This document shows, in pieces, positions 8,256 through 15,912 of a stretch of DNA of 64,000 bases (its first letter is position 1; every line of letters begins with the position of its first letter). The DNA is taken from assembly GCF_023954335.1 (NCBI RefSeq), contig NZ_JAMLIE010000002.1, positions 806,001 through 870,000 on the forward strand. The letters are read 5' to 3'. The position numbers were made by a program, and so were the translations under genes. The DNA comes from Aquamicrobium sp. Its GTDB lineage: Bacteria; Pseudomonadota; Alphaproteobacteria; Rhizobiales; Rhizobiaceae. The notes below the pieces were generated by a model that did not search any database, was not told the DNA's origin, and saw only the letters and a list, made by a program, of their open reading frames with translations.

Positions 8256-11200
8256 TCAGTAGTCGCGTTCGTAGAAGATGCCGAGCGAGGAATCGCCGTC
8301 CGAGCCCATCGAGCCGCGCGCCTTCAGATCCTCGGTGATGTCGAGGTTGATGGTGCCGCGCGTCGTCCCTTGCGCACCCGCCTCGACGCCGAGATAGATG
8401 TTGTCCTGGATGTAGCGCCCGGCGCGCACGGCGGCGTTGCCCTCGCTGTCGGTCACAACATCGAGGTCGTCGAGGCCGGTGGCGCTGCGCAGGCTGCCGA
8501 GAAGCGAGGTGTTGGAGCCGCCGGCAAGCTCGGCCGCCGCCGCCGCGAGCTGGGCGATCTGCAGCGCCGAAAGCTCGCTCAGGCTGCGGTTGAAGATCAG
8601 TCGCGCCAGCACCTCGTCCTCGGGCAGCTCCGGCTGCGAGGAGAAGCCGATGTCGAGGCCCGAGACCCGGCCGCGCACGGTGATGAAGACGGTGATGTCG
8701 TTGCCGGCCGAGCGGGCGACGAAGTCGATATAGGGGTCGAGATCGCCGATCAGCGTCACCGTCCCCTCGTCGAAGGTGATGCGCTGGCCGAGAATCGACA
8801 GGCGGCCGCGGATCAGGCGGAAGCCGCCGACCGGCTGGATGTCGGTCACCGGGCCGGTCAGGCGCACGCTGCCGCCGACCTCGGCGTCGAGGCCGCGCCC
8901 GCGGATGAAGATGCGCGCCGGGGCGGTGACGTTGACGTCGAGGCGCACGACGCTCGGCCGCGCCGAGGGGGTCGGCGTGCCGTCATTGGCGCGGGCGCGG
9001 GCGAGGGTGGCGCGCACGCCGGCCGGGGCGTTGCGGTGGATGACGTCGATGGCGGCCGCACTGCCGCCGAGGCTGTCCGGCACCGTGATCTCGGCGCGCT
9101 CGACATTGATCTCGCCGGCCAGCAGCGGGTCGCGCAGCAGCGGGCCGGAAAGGGTCAGCGCGCCGCTCGCGGTCGCGACCACCATGTCGCCGTCGCTGTA
9201 GCGCGCCTGGTTGAGCGTGATGCGAAGGTCGGCCGGCATGCCGGCATCGGCGTTGAGCGAGACGGTGCCGGTGGCGCCGAGCGCGCCGCCGCTGGCGAGG
9301 CGGGCATTGGCCGAGCGCAGCGTCACCGTGTCGCCGTCGATCACGCCCATGACGTTGATCTCGTTGAGGCGCACATTCGCCTCGGGGTCGATCACCTGCG
9401 CGCCGCTGGTCGAGAACATGGCGCGGATCGCCGGCTGCGTCAGCGGGCCGGACACCGAGCCGCTGGCCTCGACAACGCCGGAAAGCTGGGTACCGCGCTC
9501 GGCGAGGAAGCGGTTGGCGAGCGCGAGCGGGGCCGAGCCGTTGAAATCGACCGCGAGGTTGCCGCCGGCCAGCGGCACGATGCCGTTGGCGGAAGCGCGC
9601 AGCCCCTCGGGCGTCGAGGCGCTGGCGTTGAGGTTGAGCCGCTCCATGCTGCCTTCGCCCGAGGCGGTGAGCGAGAGCCGGCTCTGGCCGGCCTGCCGCA
9701 GCGCGGCGGCGGTGATCGCCTCGCCGTTCAGCGTGAAGCGCGCGCTCGGATTGGCGCGCGGCCCGGTGACGCGCGCCTCGCCGTCGAGTGTGCCGCCGAG
9801 GTCGAGATCGGGCCGCACCAGATTGGCGATGGACAGCGGCAGCCGCGCCATGGTGACGGAAAGGTCGAGATTCTGCGCCACGGTGCCGCGCGCCGTCAGC
9901 CGGCCGCCGCCGACGTCGAGCGTCAGCGTGTCGATGGCGACGGTGTCGCCCTCCACCTTCAGCGAGGCGGGCGCGGTGAGCCGGGCGACGAGCGGCCCCT
10001 GGCCGAAGGAAGCCTCGTCGAGGACGAGCCGGAAGCCCTGGCCCTCGGGCGCGAGCGAGCCGGCGGCGCGGGCGGCCGCGCCGTTGTCGAGCCGGGCGTC
10101 GGCGTTGAAGCGCGTGGTGTCGCCGCTGGTCTGCGCGGTGGCATCCAGCGTCGAGACGGTGATGCCGCCGGCGACGATCCCTTGCGCCTGGAGCCGGCCG
10201 TCGATGGCCGGCACGCCGAACAGGTCGGCGATGGCGGCCTCGATCTCGGCGCGCTCGATGCGGTTGGCGTCGATGCGCAGATTGCGGGCGTTGCCCTTGA
10301 GGTTGGCGACCTGCGTGCCCTGCGCATGCGACAGGGTGACGTCGGCCTCGACCGCGCCCGCACCCTCGACGAGGAAGAGGGCGGCGACGGTCGAGATGTC
10401 GGCGGCGTCGATCCTCAGCGCGCCGTCGATCAGGCCGTCCGCGTTCTGGGCCAGCGCGCCGGTGGCGCGGGCGCCGCCTGCGGTGAAGTCGAGGTCGCTC
10501 AGCCGGCGCTCGCCGTCGCGGACGCCGATGCCGGCGGAAAGCTGCGCGCGCACGCCGTCGAGGAAAGCGTCGCCGCCCAGCGTGCCGTCGAGCGCGCCGT
10601 TCTCCAGCGTGCCCTCGAAGGCTAGTTGAGCGTCGGTGAGCCGCTTGCCGGCGAGGCTGCCCGACGGGACGCGGGCGAGCGTCGTCAGCGTGATCAGGCC
10701 GTCCGCGCCCCGGGCCGAGCCTTCCGCTTCCAGCCGCCCGGCCGCCTGCGGGGTGAGGAGCGCGAGGTCGGAGAGGGTGGCGCGATAGGAGAAATCCGCG
10801 CCGCCCGAAGCGATGCCGCCATTGGCGGTCAGCTCGACGCGGTCGTTGCCGATCCTGAGGTTTTCCGTGGTCAGGCCGTTCTCGCCGCGCGCGATGCGGC
10901 CGGTGATAGTCGAGCGACCGGCGAGGAGCTTGTCCGCGGCTTCGACGCCGATGGCGAGATCCTGCGCCGCGCTGTCGATGACGAGGTTGAAGCCGCCACT
11001 GAGCGGTTCGACCGTTCCGGCGGCCTTCAGGTCGAGCGCGCCCTGCAGCGGGCGTCCGGCGAGGCCGGAGAAGGGGGCGATGGTCGTCGCCTCCACGGCG
11101 ATGTCGCCGGTGAAGACGAGATCGGCGATGTCGCCGGCGAGCGAGGCGGAGAGCCCGTTGCCGGTGAGCGCGGCGTTGTCCAGCCGGATCGGCCCGCCGG

Positions 11201-12542
11201 CCCGCCATGCGCCGTCGATGTCGAGCGCGATCTCGTTGCCGAGCGCCTCGTTCCAGTCGGCGCGGGTGGCGACGATGCCGGTGAGTGCGCCGTCGGCGGC
11301 GAAGGTGATGCTGCGGGCCTCAGTGCGTTCGAGGTCGGTGGCCACCCCGCCGAGCGTCAGCCTGGCTTCCCCGGCCGCGAAGGCGGCGGTGGCGAGGTCC
11401 TCGACCGTCAGGAGGCCCGACCATTCACCGCCGGCCGTTTCGCCGAAGGAAAGGGTGAAGGCCGCGCGCTGCACCGTGGTGTCGCCGCCCGGGACGGGCA
11501 GCACGACGCGTTCGTCGGTGCCGTTGTCGAGCTGGGCATCGAGGTTGAGGCGGCGCAGGAAGCCGTCGGTCCCGGTCTCGCCATTGGCCGCGAGCGTCAG
11601 CGCCGCGCTTTGCAGCCTGAGCGCGTCGAGCGCCACGCCGCCGGCGTCGCGCACGAGGCCGCTGGCGGTGAGCGAGGTTTCCTCGCCGAAGAAATCGCGG
11701 AACTGGGCCGGCACCAGCCGGGCGATCGGGCCGGTAAAGCGCGCGTCGTAAGCGAGGCCCTCCGCCTGCCGGCGCAGGGCCGTGGTGCCGCTCAGCACGC
11801 GCTCGCCGCCGGCGTCGAGCGCCAGCTCGACGTCGAGACCGGAGAGCGGCCCGCTGCCCTGCACGGCGAGGTCGACCGGCGGGCGGCCCTCGATGCCGAG
11901 AAGGTTGGCGATGACGCCGTTTTCCGGTTCGGAAAGCTGGAGATCGACGTCGAGCTGCTCGCTCTCGTTGGCGTAGGCGGCGGTGAGCGCGAAGCGCCCG
12001 CCGGGCCCGTCGAGCCGGGTGATGTCGAGGGCGGTGTCGAGCGAGCCGTCCTCGAGGCGGATGCGCCCGGTGATCGAAAGCTCGGATTGAAGGCCGAAGA
12101 CATCCGGCCCGAAGGAGACGAACGGCACTTCGAGCGCGTCGAGATTGACGGCGACGGGCAGCTCCGGCAGCCGGAACGAGGAGGACTCGGGCGCGGGCAG
12201 GCTCTCGTCGGGCAGGGGGCGGCGCAGCACCTCGATGCGCGCTGCCGCCAGCCGGTCGATCTGGAGCCGCTGGCTGAAGATCAGCGCCGAGCGGCTCCAG
12301 ACGATCTCGGCATCGGTGATGCGCAGCCACACGCCCTGATTGTCGGCGACGGTTATGAGGCCGATCCGGGCGTTGGACGACAGGACGCCCTCGATGCCCT
12401 GGATGCGGATCTGCCGGTTCGGCCCGGAAAGCTGGTCCTCGACGAAGCCGAGGAACATCGAGCGTTCCTCCTCCGGCGTTTCCTGCTGGGCGAGGGCCGG
12501 CGCGGCGAAAAGGATGAGAAGAAGGGCGAGAAGCGCGCGCAT
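8256..12542 (-). CDS. tamB: TamB, inner-membrane AsmA-like lipid/OMP assembly protein
   Basis: A 1428-residue protein with an N-terminal signal anchor (MRALLALLLILFAAPALAQ), a very long beta-rich body of repeating short strands (DUF490/TamB type) and a conserved C-terminal domain (SILGQRITFDEGTVTLIGDLDPYIDF). TamB spans the periplasm as a hydrophobic groove and, with TamA, helps outer-membrane protein insertion and phospholipid transport. Its ATG (12542) overlaps the tamA stop by one base (TGATG), so the pair is translationally coupled. Length agrees with alphaproteobacterial TamB. The strong antisense open frames here are GC-driven shadows. Confidence 0.93.
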   Translation of the reverse strand: MRALLALLLILFAAPALAQQETPEEERSMFLGFVEDQLSGPNRQIRIQGIEGVLSSNARIGLITVADNQGVWLRITDAEIVWSRSALIFSQRLQIDRLAAARIEVLRRPLPDESLPAPESSSFRLPELPVAVNLDALEVPFVSFGPDVFGLQSELSITGRIRLEDGSLDTALDITRLDGPGGRFALTAAYANESEQLDVDLQLSEPENGVIANLLGIEGRPPVDLAVQGSGPLSGLDVELALDAGGERVLSGTTALRRQAEGLAYDARFTGPIARLVPAQFRDFFGEETSLTASGLVRDAGGVALDALRLQSAALTLAANGETGTDGFLRRLNLDAQLDNGTDERVVLPVPGGDTTVQRAAFTLSFGETAGGEWSGLLTVEDLATAAFAAGEARLTLGGVATDLERTEARSITFAADGALTGIVATRADWNEALGNEIALDIDGAWRAGGPIRLDNAALTGNGLSASLAGDIADLVFTGDIAVEATTIAPFSGLAGRPLQGALDLKAAGTVEPLSGGFNLVIDSAAQDLAIGVEAADKLLAGRSTITGRIARGENGLTTENLRIGNDRVELTANGGIASGGADFSYRATLSDLALLTPQAAGRLEAEGSARGADGLITLTTLARVPSGSLAGKRLTDAQLAFEGTLENGALDGTLGGDAFLDGVRAQLSAGIGVRDGERRLSDLDFTAGGARATGALAQNADGLIDGALRIDAADISTVAALFLVEGAGAVEADVTLSHAQGTQVANLKGNARNLRIDANRIERAEIEAAIADLFGVPAIDGRLQAQGIVAGGITVSTLDATAQTSGDTTRFNADARLDNGAAARAAGSLAPEGQGFRLVLDEASFGQGPLVARLTAPASLKVEGDTVAIDTLTLDVGGGRLTARGTVAQNLDLSVTMARLPLSIANLVRPDLDLGGTLDGEARVTGPRANPSARFTLNGEAITAAALRQAGQSRLSLTASGEGSMERLNLNASASTPEGLRASANGIVPLAGGNLAVDFNGSAPLALANRFLAERGTQLSGVVEASGSVSGPLTQPAIRAMFSTSGAQVIDPEANVRLNEINVMGVIDGDTVTLRSANARLASGGALGATGTVSLNADAGMPADLRITLNQARYSDGDMVVATASGALTLSGPLLRDPLLAGEINVERAEITVPDSLGGSAAAIDVIHRNAPAGVRATLARARANDGTPTPSARPSVVRLDVNVTAPARIFIRGRGLDAEVGGSVRLTGPVTDIQPVGGFRLIRGRLSILGQRITFDEGTVTLIGDLDPYIDFVARSAGNDITVFITVRGRVSGLDIGFSSQPELPEDEVLARLIFNRSLSELSALQIAQLAAAAAELAGGSNTSLLGSLRSATGLDDLDVVTDSEGNAAVRAGRYIQDNIYLGVEAGAQGTTRGTINLDITEDLKARGSMGSDGDSSLGIFYERDY

Positions 12543-14464
12543 CAGAAAGCCTGCCCCAGTCCGACATAGAAGGCGACGCTCGGGTCGCCGGGGCGGCGAT
12601 CGAGCGGAACGGCGACGTCGAGCCGGATCGGCCCGAGCCCGGTGATGTAGCGCAAGCCCCCGCCGACGCCGACGCGCAGGCGGTCGTCGAAGGTGGGGAT
12701 GGAATCCGCGCCGACATAGCCGGCATCGGCGAAGGCGACGAGGCCGATCGAATCGGTGACGCGCATGCGCGCCTCGACCGAGGCCTCGGCCAGCGAGCGG
12801 CCGCCGACGACGTTGCCGCTCGGCGTCTCGACGCCGATGTTGCGATAGGCGTAGCCGCGCACCGAGCCGCCGCCGCCGGCGAAGAACAGGAGGTCCGGCG
12901 GCAGCTCCGCCACTGACGGCCCGGCCAGCGAGCCGAGCTTCACCCGCCCGGCGAGGACGAAGCGCGAATCCTCGCCGAAGCCGTAATAGGCGCGCGCCTC
13001 CGCGGTGGCCCGGATCGCCGGGTTGCCGTACTCGAACTCGTAGAACGGCTCGATCGTGGTCTCGAGGAAGACGCCGCGCGTGGCGTCGGCGGCGTTGTCG
13101 CGGCTGTCGTAGGTGAGCGCGCCGGCGAGGCCGATGGTCATGAAATCGCGCCGGCCGTACTCGTCGTCGTCGAAGCGGGCGCGGGCGGCGTTGACGAACA
13201 GGCGGCCCGAAAGCTGCTCGGTGAATTCGTGCGTCAGGCCGGCCGACAGGGTGATGGCGGTGCGCGTATAGGCTTCCAGTACCTCGCGGTCGCCGAACAG
13301 CGAAGCCGAGAACGAGGTGTCGGGCGTGTAGACGCCCGGCTTCACGAAGCTGGCGCCGACGCGATAGGTGAACTCCTCGGGCTTGAAGGTCTGGCCGATG
13401 CCGGCGACCTTGCCCTCGATCTTCAGCCGCTCGGCGCGGCCGAACAGGTTGCGGTGCAGCCAGAAGGCTTCGAGGCCGACGCCGTCGATGCTCGACCAGG
13501 TGCCGCCGACGCCGAAGCGGCGCGGCTTGCGCTCCTGCACGATGTAGGTGATCGGCAGGAGGCCGTCGTCGCCGATGAACTCGGCTTCCTGGAAGCGCGC
13601 GGCGCGATAGACGTCGAGCCTGGCGATGCGGGTCGCGGCGCGCTTGATGTCGTCGGGGTCGTATTCCTCGCCGTGGCGCAGGCCGGTCATCCAGGCGATC
13701 CATTCGGCGTCGACCTGCTCGGCGCCCTCGACCGTCACCGGGCCGTAATAGGCCTTGCGGCCGGGGTCGACCGTGACGCGCGCGTCAATGACGTCGGCCT
13801 CGTGCGCGGCCTCGACGCGGCGGTCGCTGATCTCGGCTTTCGCATAGCCCTGCTGGCGCCAGGCCTCGACGGCGAGCCGCTCGGCGCGCAGCACCGCACC
13901 CGAGCGCGCCACCTCGCCGGGGGCGAAGCCCTCGTCGCGCGGATCGTCGACCTCGTCGCGCCAGTCGTCGGTCGGCGGTGCCTGGTTGACGATCTCGGCC
14001 TGCCGGAAATGGAACAGCGGACCGGGATCGACGGCGATCGCCACCCGCGCCGGCTCGGCCAGCACGGCGTCGGGGGCGAGATCGGACGCCTCGCGCCCGT
14101 CGATGCGGATAGAGATCGTGCCGCCATAGCGGCCTTCGCCATAGAGCGCTGCGAGCATGCGGCGATAGTCGCCGCGCGCCTTGGCGATCAGCCCGGCCGC
14201 GCCCGAGGCGGCCTCGTCGCGGTCGGCCCACAGCGTCGAGGCGCCCTTCAGCTTCTTCTCGATGTCCTCGTCGGTGACGGCGAACTCGACCTCGTAGCGC
14301 TGCGGGTCGCCGATGGTGTCGTCCTGCGTCTCCTCGGCCTTGGAGCCGAACAGCTTGATGCCGAATATCTCGAAGGCGTGCGCGGGCAGGGGCGCAGCAG
14401 CGAACGCGACGCAGAAGGCAGCGACAATGAACCGGAACGGGCGCCGGATATGCGGGCTGTGCAC
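12542..14464 (-). CDS. tamA: TamA, Omp85-family outer-membrane assembly factor
   Basis: POTRA domains in the first half (RYEVEFAVTDEDIEKKLKGAS; AYYGPVTVEGAEQVD) and a C-terminal 16-strand Omp85 barrel (GGGGSVRGYAYRNIG, GPIRLDVAVPL; final residues VAFYVGLGQAF). It lies in the outer membrane and partners TamB. I chose GTG 14464, since AGGAG at 14476-14480 is 11 nt upstream and the resulting N-terminus (HSPHIRRPFRFIVAAFCVAF, then AAAPLPAHA) is a clean signal peptide. ATG 14512 is in frame but has no good ribosome site. It is the first gene of the tamAB operon. Confidence 0.92.
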   Translation of the reverse strand: MHSPHIRRPFRFIVAAFCVAFAAAPLPAHAFEIFGIKLFGSKAEETQDDTIGDPQRYEVEFAVTDEDIEKKLKGASTLWADRDEAASGAAGLIAKARGDYRRMLAALYGEGRYGGTISIRIDGREASDLAPDAVLAEPARVAIAVDPGPLFHFRQAEIVNQAPPTDDWRDEVDDPRDEGFAPGEVARSGAVLRAERLAVEAWRQQGYAKAEISDRRVEAAHEADVIDARVTVDPGRKAYYGPVTVEGAEQVDAEWIAWMTGLRHGEEYDPDDIKRAATRIARLDVYRAARFQEAEFIGDDGLLPITYIVQERKPRRFGVGGTWSSIDGVGLEAFWLHRNLFGRAERLKIEGKVAGIGQTFKPEEFTYRVGASFVKPGVYTPDTSFSASLFGDREVLEAYTRTAITLSAGLTHEFTEQLSGRLFVNAARARFDDDEYGRRDFMTIGLAGALTYDSRDNAADATRGVFLETTIEPFYEFEYGNPAIRATAEARAYYGFGEDSRFVLAGRVKLGSLAGPSVAELPPDLLFFAGGGGSVRGYAYRNIGVETPSGNVVGGRSLAEASVEARMRVTDSIGLVAFADAGYVGADSIPTFDDRLRVGVGGGLRYITGLGPIRLDVAVPLDRRPGDPSVAFYVGLGQAF

Positions 14465-14621
14465 GGTCAAGTCTACTCCTAACTGCTCTCGACATGCGGG
14501 ATGAACCCGCATCGCGCCCTGGCGGCCACTATCGGCCGACAGGGTTAACAGTGCCTTGCCGCCGCAGGCCGAAGCCTGCCCCCGGTCCCGCTTAAATCAG
14601 CGCGGGGGCGCGGGCAACCCC

Positions 14622-14661
14622 TTGCACAACCAATGCGTTCAAAGATGATGGAGTTGTGCAA
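14622..14661. promoter_or_regulatory. Inverted repeat TTGCACAAC / GTTGTGCAA
   Basis: A perfect 9-bp inverted repeat (14622-14630 and 14653-14661) with a 22-nt spacer in the divergent gap between tamA and the small exported protein at 14718. It could be an operator or a stem-loop in the 5' leader of the small gene. The binding protein is unknown. Confidence 0.35.
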
Positions 14662-14717
14662 CACGCGGGCTGCCGGTGAATCGGGCATTTTCGCGTCGGG
14701 AATGGAAGGGGTGAGCG

Positions 14718-15017
14718 ATGGCTTTCCGGGATATGACGAGGGTACTGATGGCGGCGGGAGCGCTGGCGGCGGCGACGCTGCCGGCCGCCGCGCAAGGGAG
14801 GCCCGACGCGCGCGCCATGAGCTGCGGCGAGGTCCGGGCCATGATCGACTCGCGCGGGGCGGTGGTGCTGACCACCGGCCGCCACACCTACGACCGTTAC
14901 GTGCGGGACACGCGCTATTGCGCCCCGCCCGAGGTCGCGCGGGTGACGACGATCACGACGCGCGACGCGGCGCAGTGCATGGTCTATGCCTGCCGTCCCA
15001 ATCTTTTCGAGGACTGA
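14718..15017 (+). CDS. Small exported Cys-containing protein, 99 aa
   Basis: A signal peptide (MTRVLMAAGALAAATLPAAA, from an internal Met at residue 6) is followed by a mature part of about 70 residues with three cysteines (MSCGEVRAMI, DTRYCAPPEV, AAQCMVYAC). The spacing of MSCGxVRxMIxxxGAVVLTTG and RYV is a pattern I associate with small rhizobial periplasmic proteins of unknown function. GGAAGGGG about 6 nt upstream supports the start region. The neighbouring genes run in unrelated pathways, so context says nothing on function. Confidence 0.72.
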   Translation: MAFRDMTRVLMAAGALAAATLPAAAQGRPDARAMSCGEVRAMIDSRGAVVLTTGRHTYDRYVRDTRYCAPPEVARVTTITTRDAAQCMVYACRPNLFED

Positions 15018-15120
15018 CGCCGCGAGAGGCGGACGCGAGACGGGCGATTGCCTGCGGGGCCGTGTTGGCCTATGCGTTGCCGCCTTGCACACGGCAAGCG
15101 GCGCATCCGGAAGGCTGGCA

Positions 15121-15831
15121 ATGCTCTCTCGCGACATCAACACGCTCCAATCCGATGAAACGGCAATCGTCGATCGCGCGATCACCTCGCGGCGCTCGGT
15201 GCGGGCATTCCTGCCGACGCCGGTTCCCGAGGAGACGATCAGGGACATCCTGCGCGTCGCCTCGCGCGCGCCGTCCGGCACCAACATGCAGCCGTGGAAG
15301 GTCTATGTCCTGACCGGGGAGAAGAAGGAGGCGCTGTCGCGCGCCATCCTCGACAGCGGCATCCGCCCGGAAAAGATCGCGTGGGACGAGTATCGCTACT
15401 ATCCGGACCAGTTCTTCGAGCCGTACCTGACGCGCCGGCGCACCGTCGGCTTCGCGCTCTACAGCCTGCTCGGCATCGGCCGCAGGGACGTCGAGCGCAT
15501 GCGCGAGCAGCACGATCGCAACTTCACCTTCTTCGACGCGCCGGTGGGCATGATCTTCACTATCGACCGGCGGCTGAACGTCGGCTCGTGGGTCGATCAC
15601 GGCATGTTCCTCGAGAACGTGATGATCGCGGCGCGCGGGCGCGGGCTGCACACCTGCCCGCAGGCGGCCTTCGCGCCCTATCATCGCCAGATCCGGCCGC
15701 TGCTCGGCATTCCCGACGAGGAGGTCGTCGTCTGCGGCATGGCGCTCGGCCACGAGGACGAGACGAAGCCGGAGAACGCGCTGCGCAGCGAGCGCGTCCC
15801 GGTCGAGGAGTTCGTCACCTTCGTGCGCTGA
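15121..15831 (+). CDS. Nitroreductase family oxidoreductase
   Basis: A 236-residue FMN enzyme of the nitroreductase superfamily. FMN-binding motifs are visible: TSRRSVRAFLPTPVP near the N-terminus, RAPSGTNMQPWKVYVL around residues 40-60, and the C-terminal EEVVVCGMALGHEDETKPEN. It would reduce nitro, quinone or enone substrates with NAD(P)H; the physiological substrate is unknown. The start at 15121 fits the family N-terminus; the open frame runs further upstream, but that part shows no family similarity. It is transcribed alone or with the MscS gene 80 bp downstream. Confidence 0.88.
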   Translation: MLSRDINTLQSDETAIVDRAITSRRSVRAFLPTPVPEETIRDILRVASRAPSGTNMQPWKVYVLTGEKKEALSRAILDSGIRPEKIAWDEYRYYPDQFFEPYLTRRRTVGFALYSLLGIGRRDVERMREQHDRNFTFFDAPVGMIFTIDRRLNVGSWVDHGMFLENVMIAARGRGLHTCPQAAFAPYHRQIRPLLGIPDEEVVVCGMALGHEDETKPENALRSERVPVEEFVTFVR

Positions 15832-15912
15832 GGCTTCACGTCGCCGGCCTTGCCGCCGCCATCTTGCTCGCCTAACAATGATATCTCCTGTCACAGCAAT
15901 CCGCCGAGGCGC

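Noticed and set aside
7134..10625. Very long plus-strand open frame (1163 codons)
   Set aside because: It is antisense to the aldehyde dehydrogenase and tamB, has Arg/Ala/Gly/Asp-biased composition and no domain; a GC-rich shadow frame.
12543..13703. Extension of the tamB frame upstream through tamA
   Set aside because: The tamB signal peptide starts at 12542 and the upstream part is an Arg-rich frame-shifted reading of tamA.
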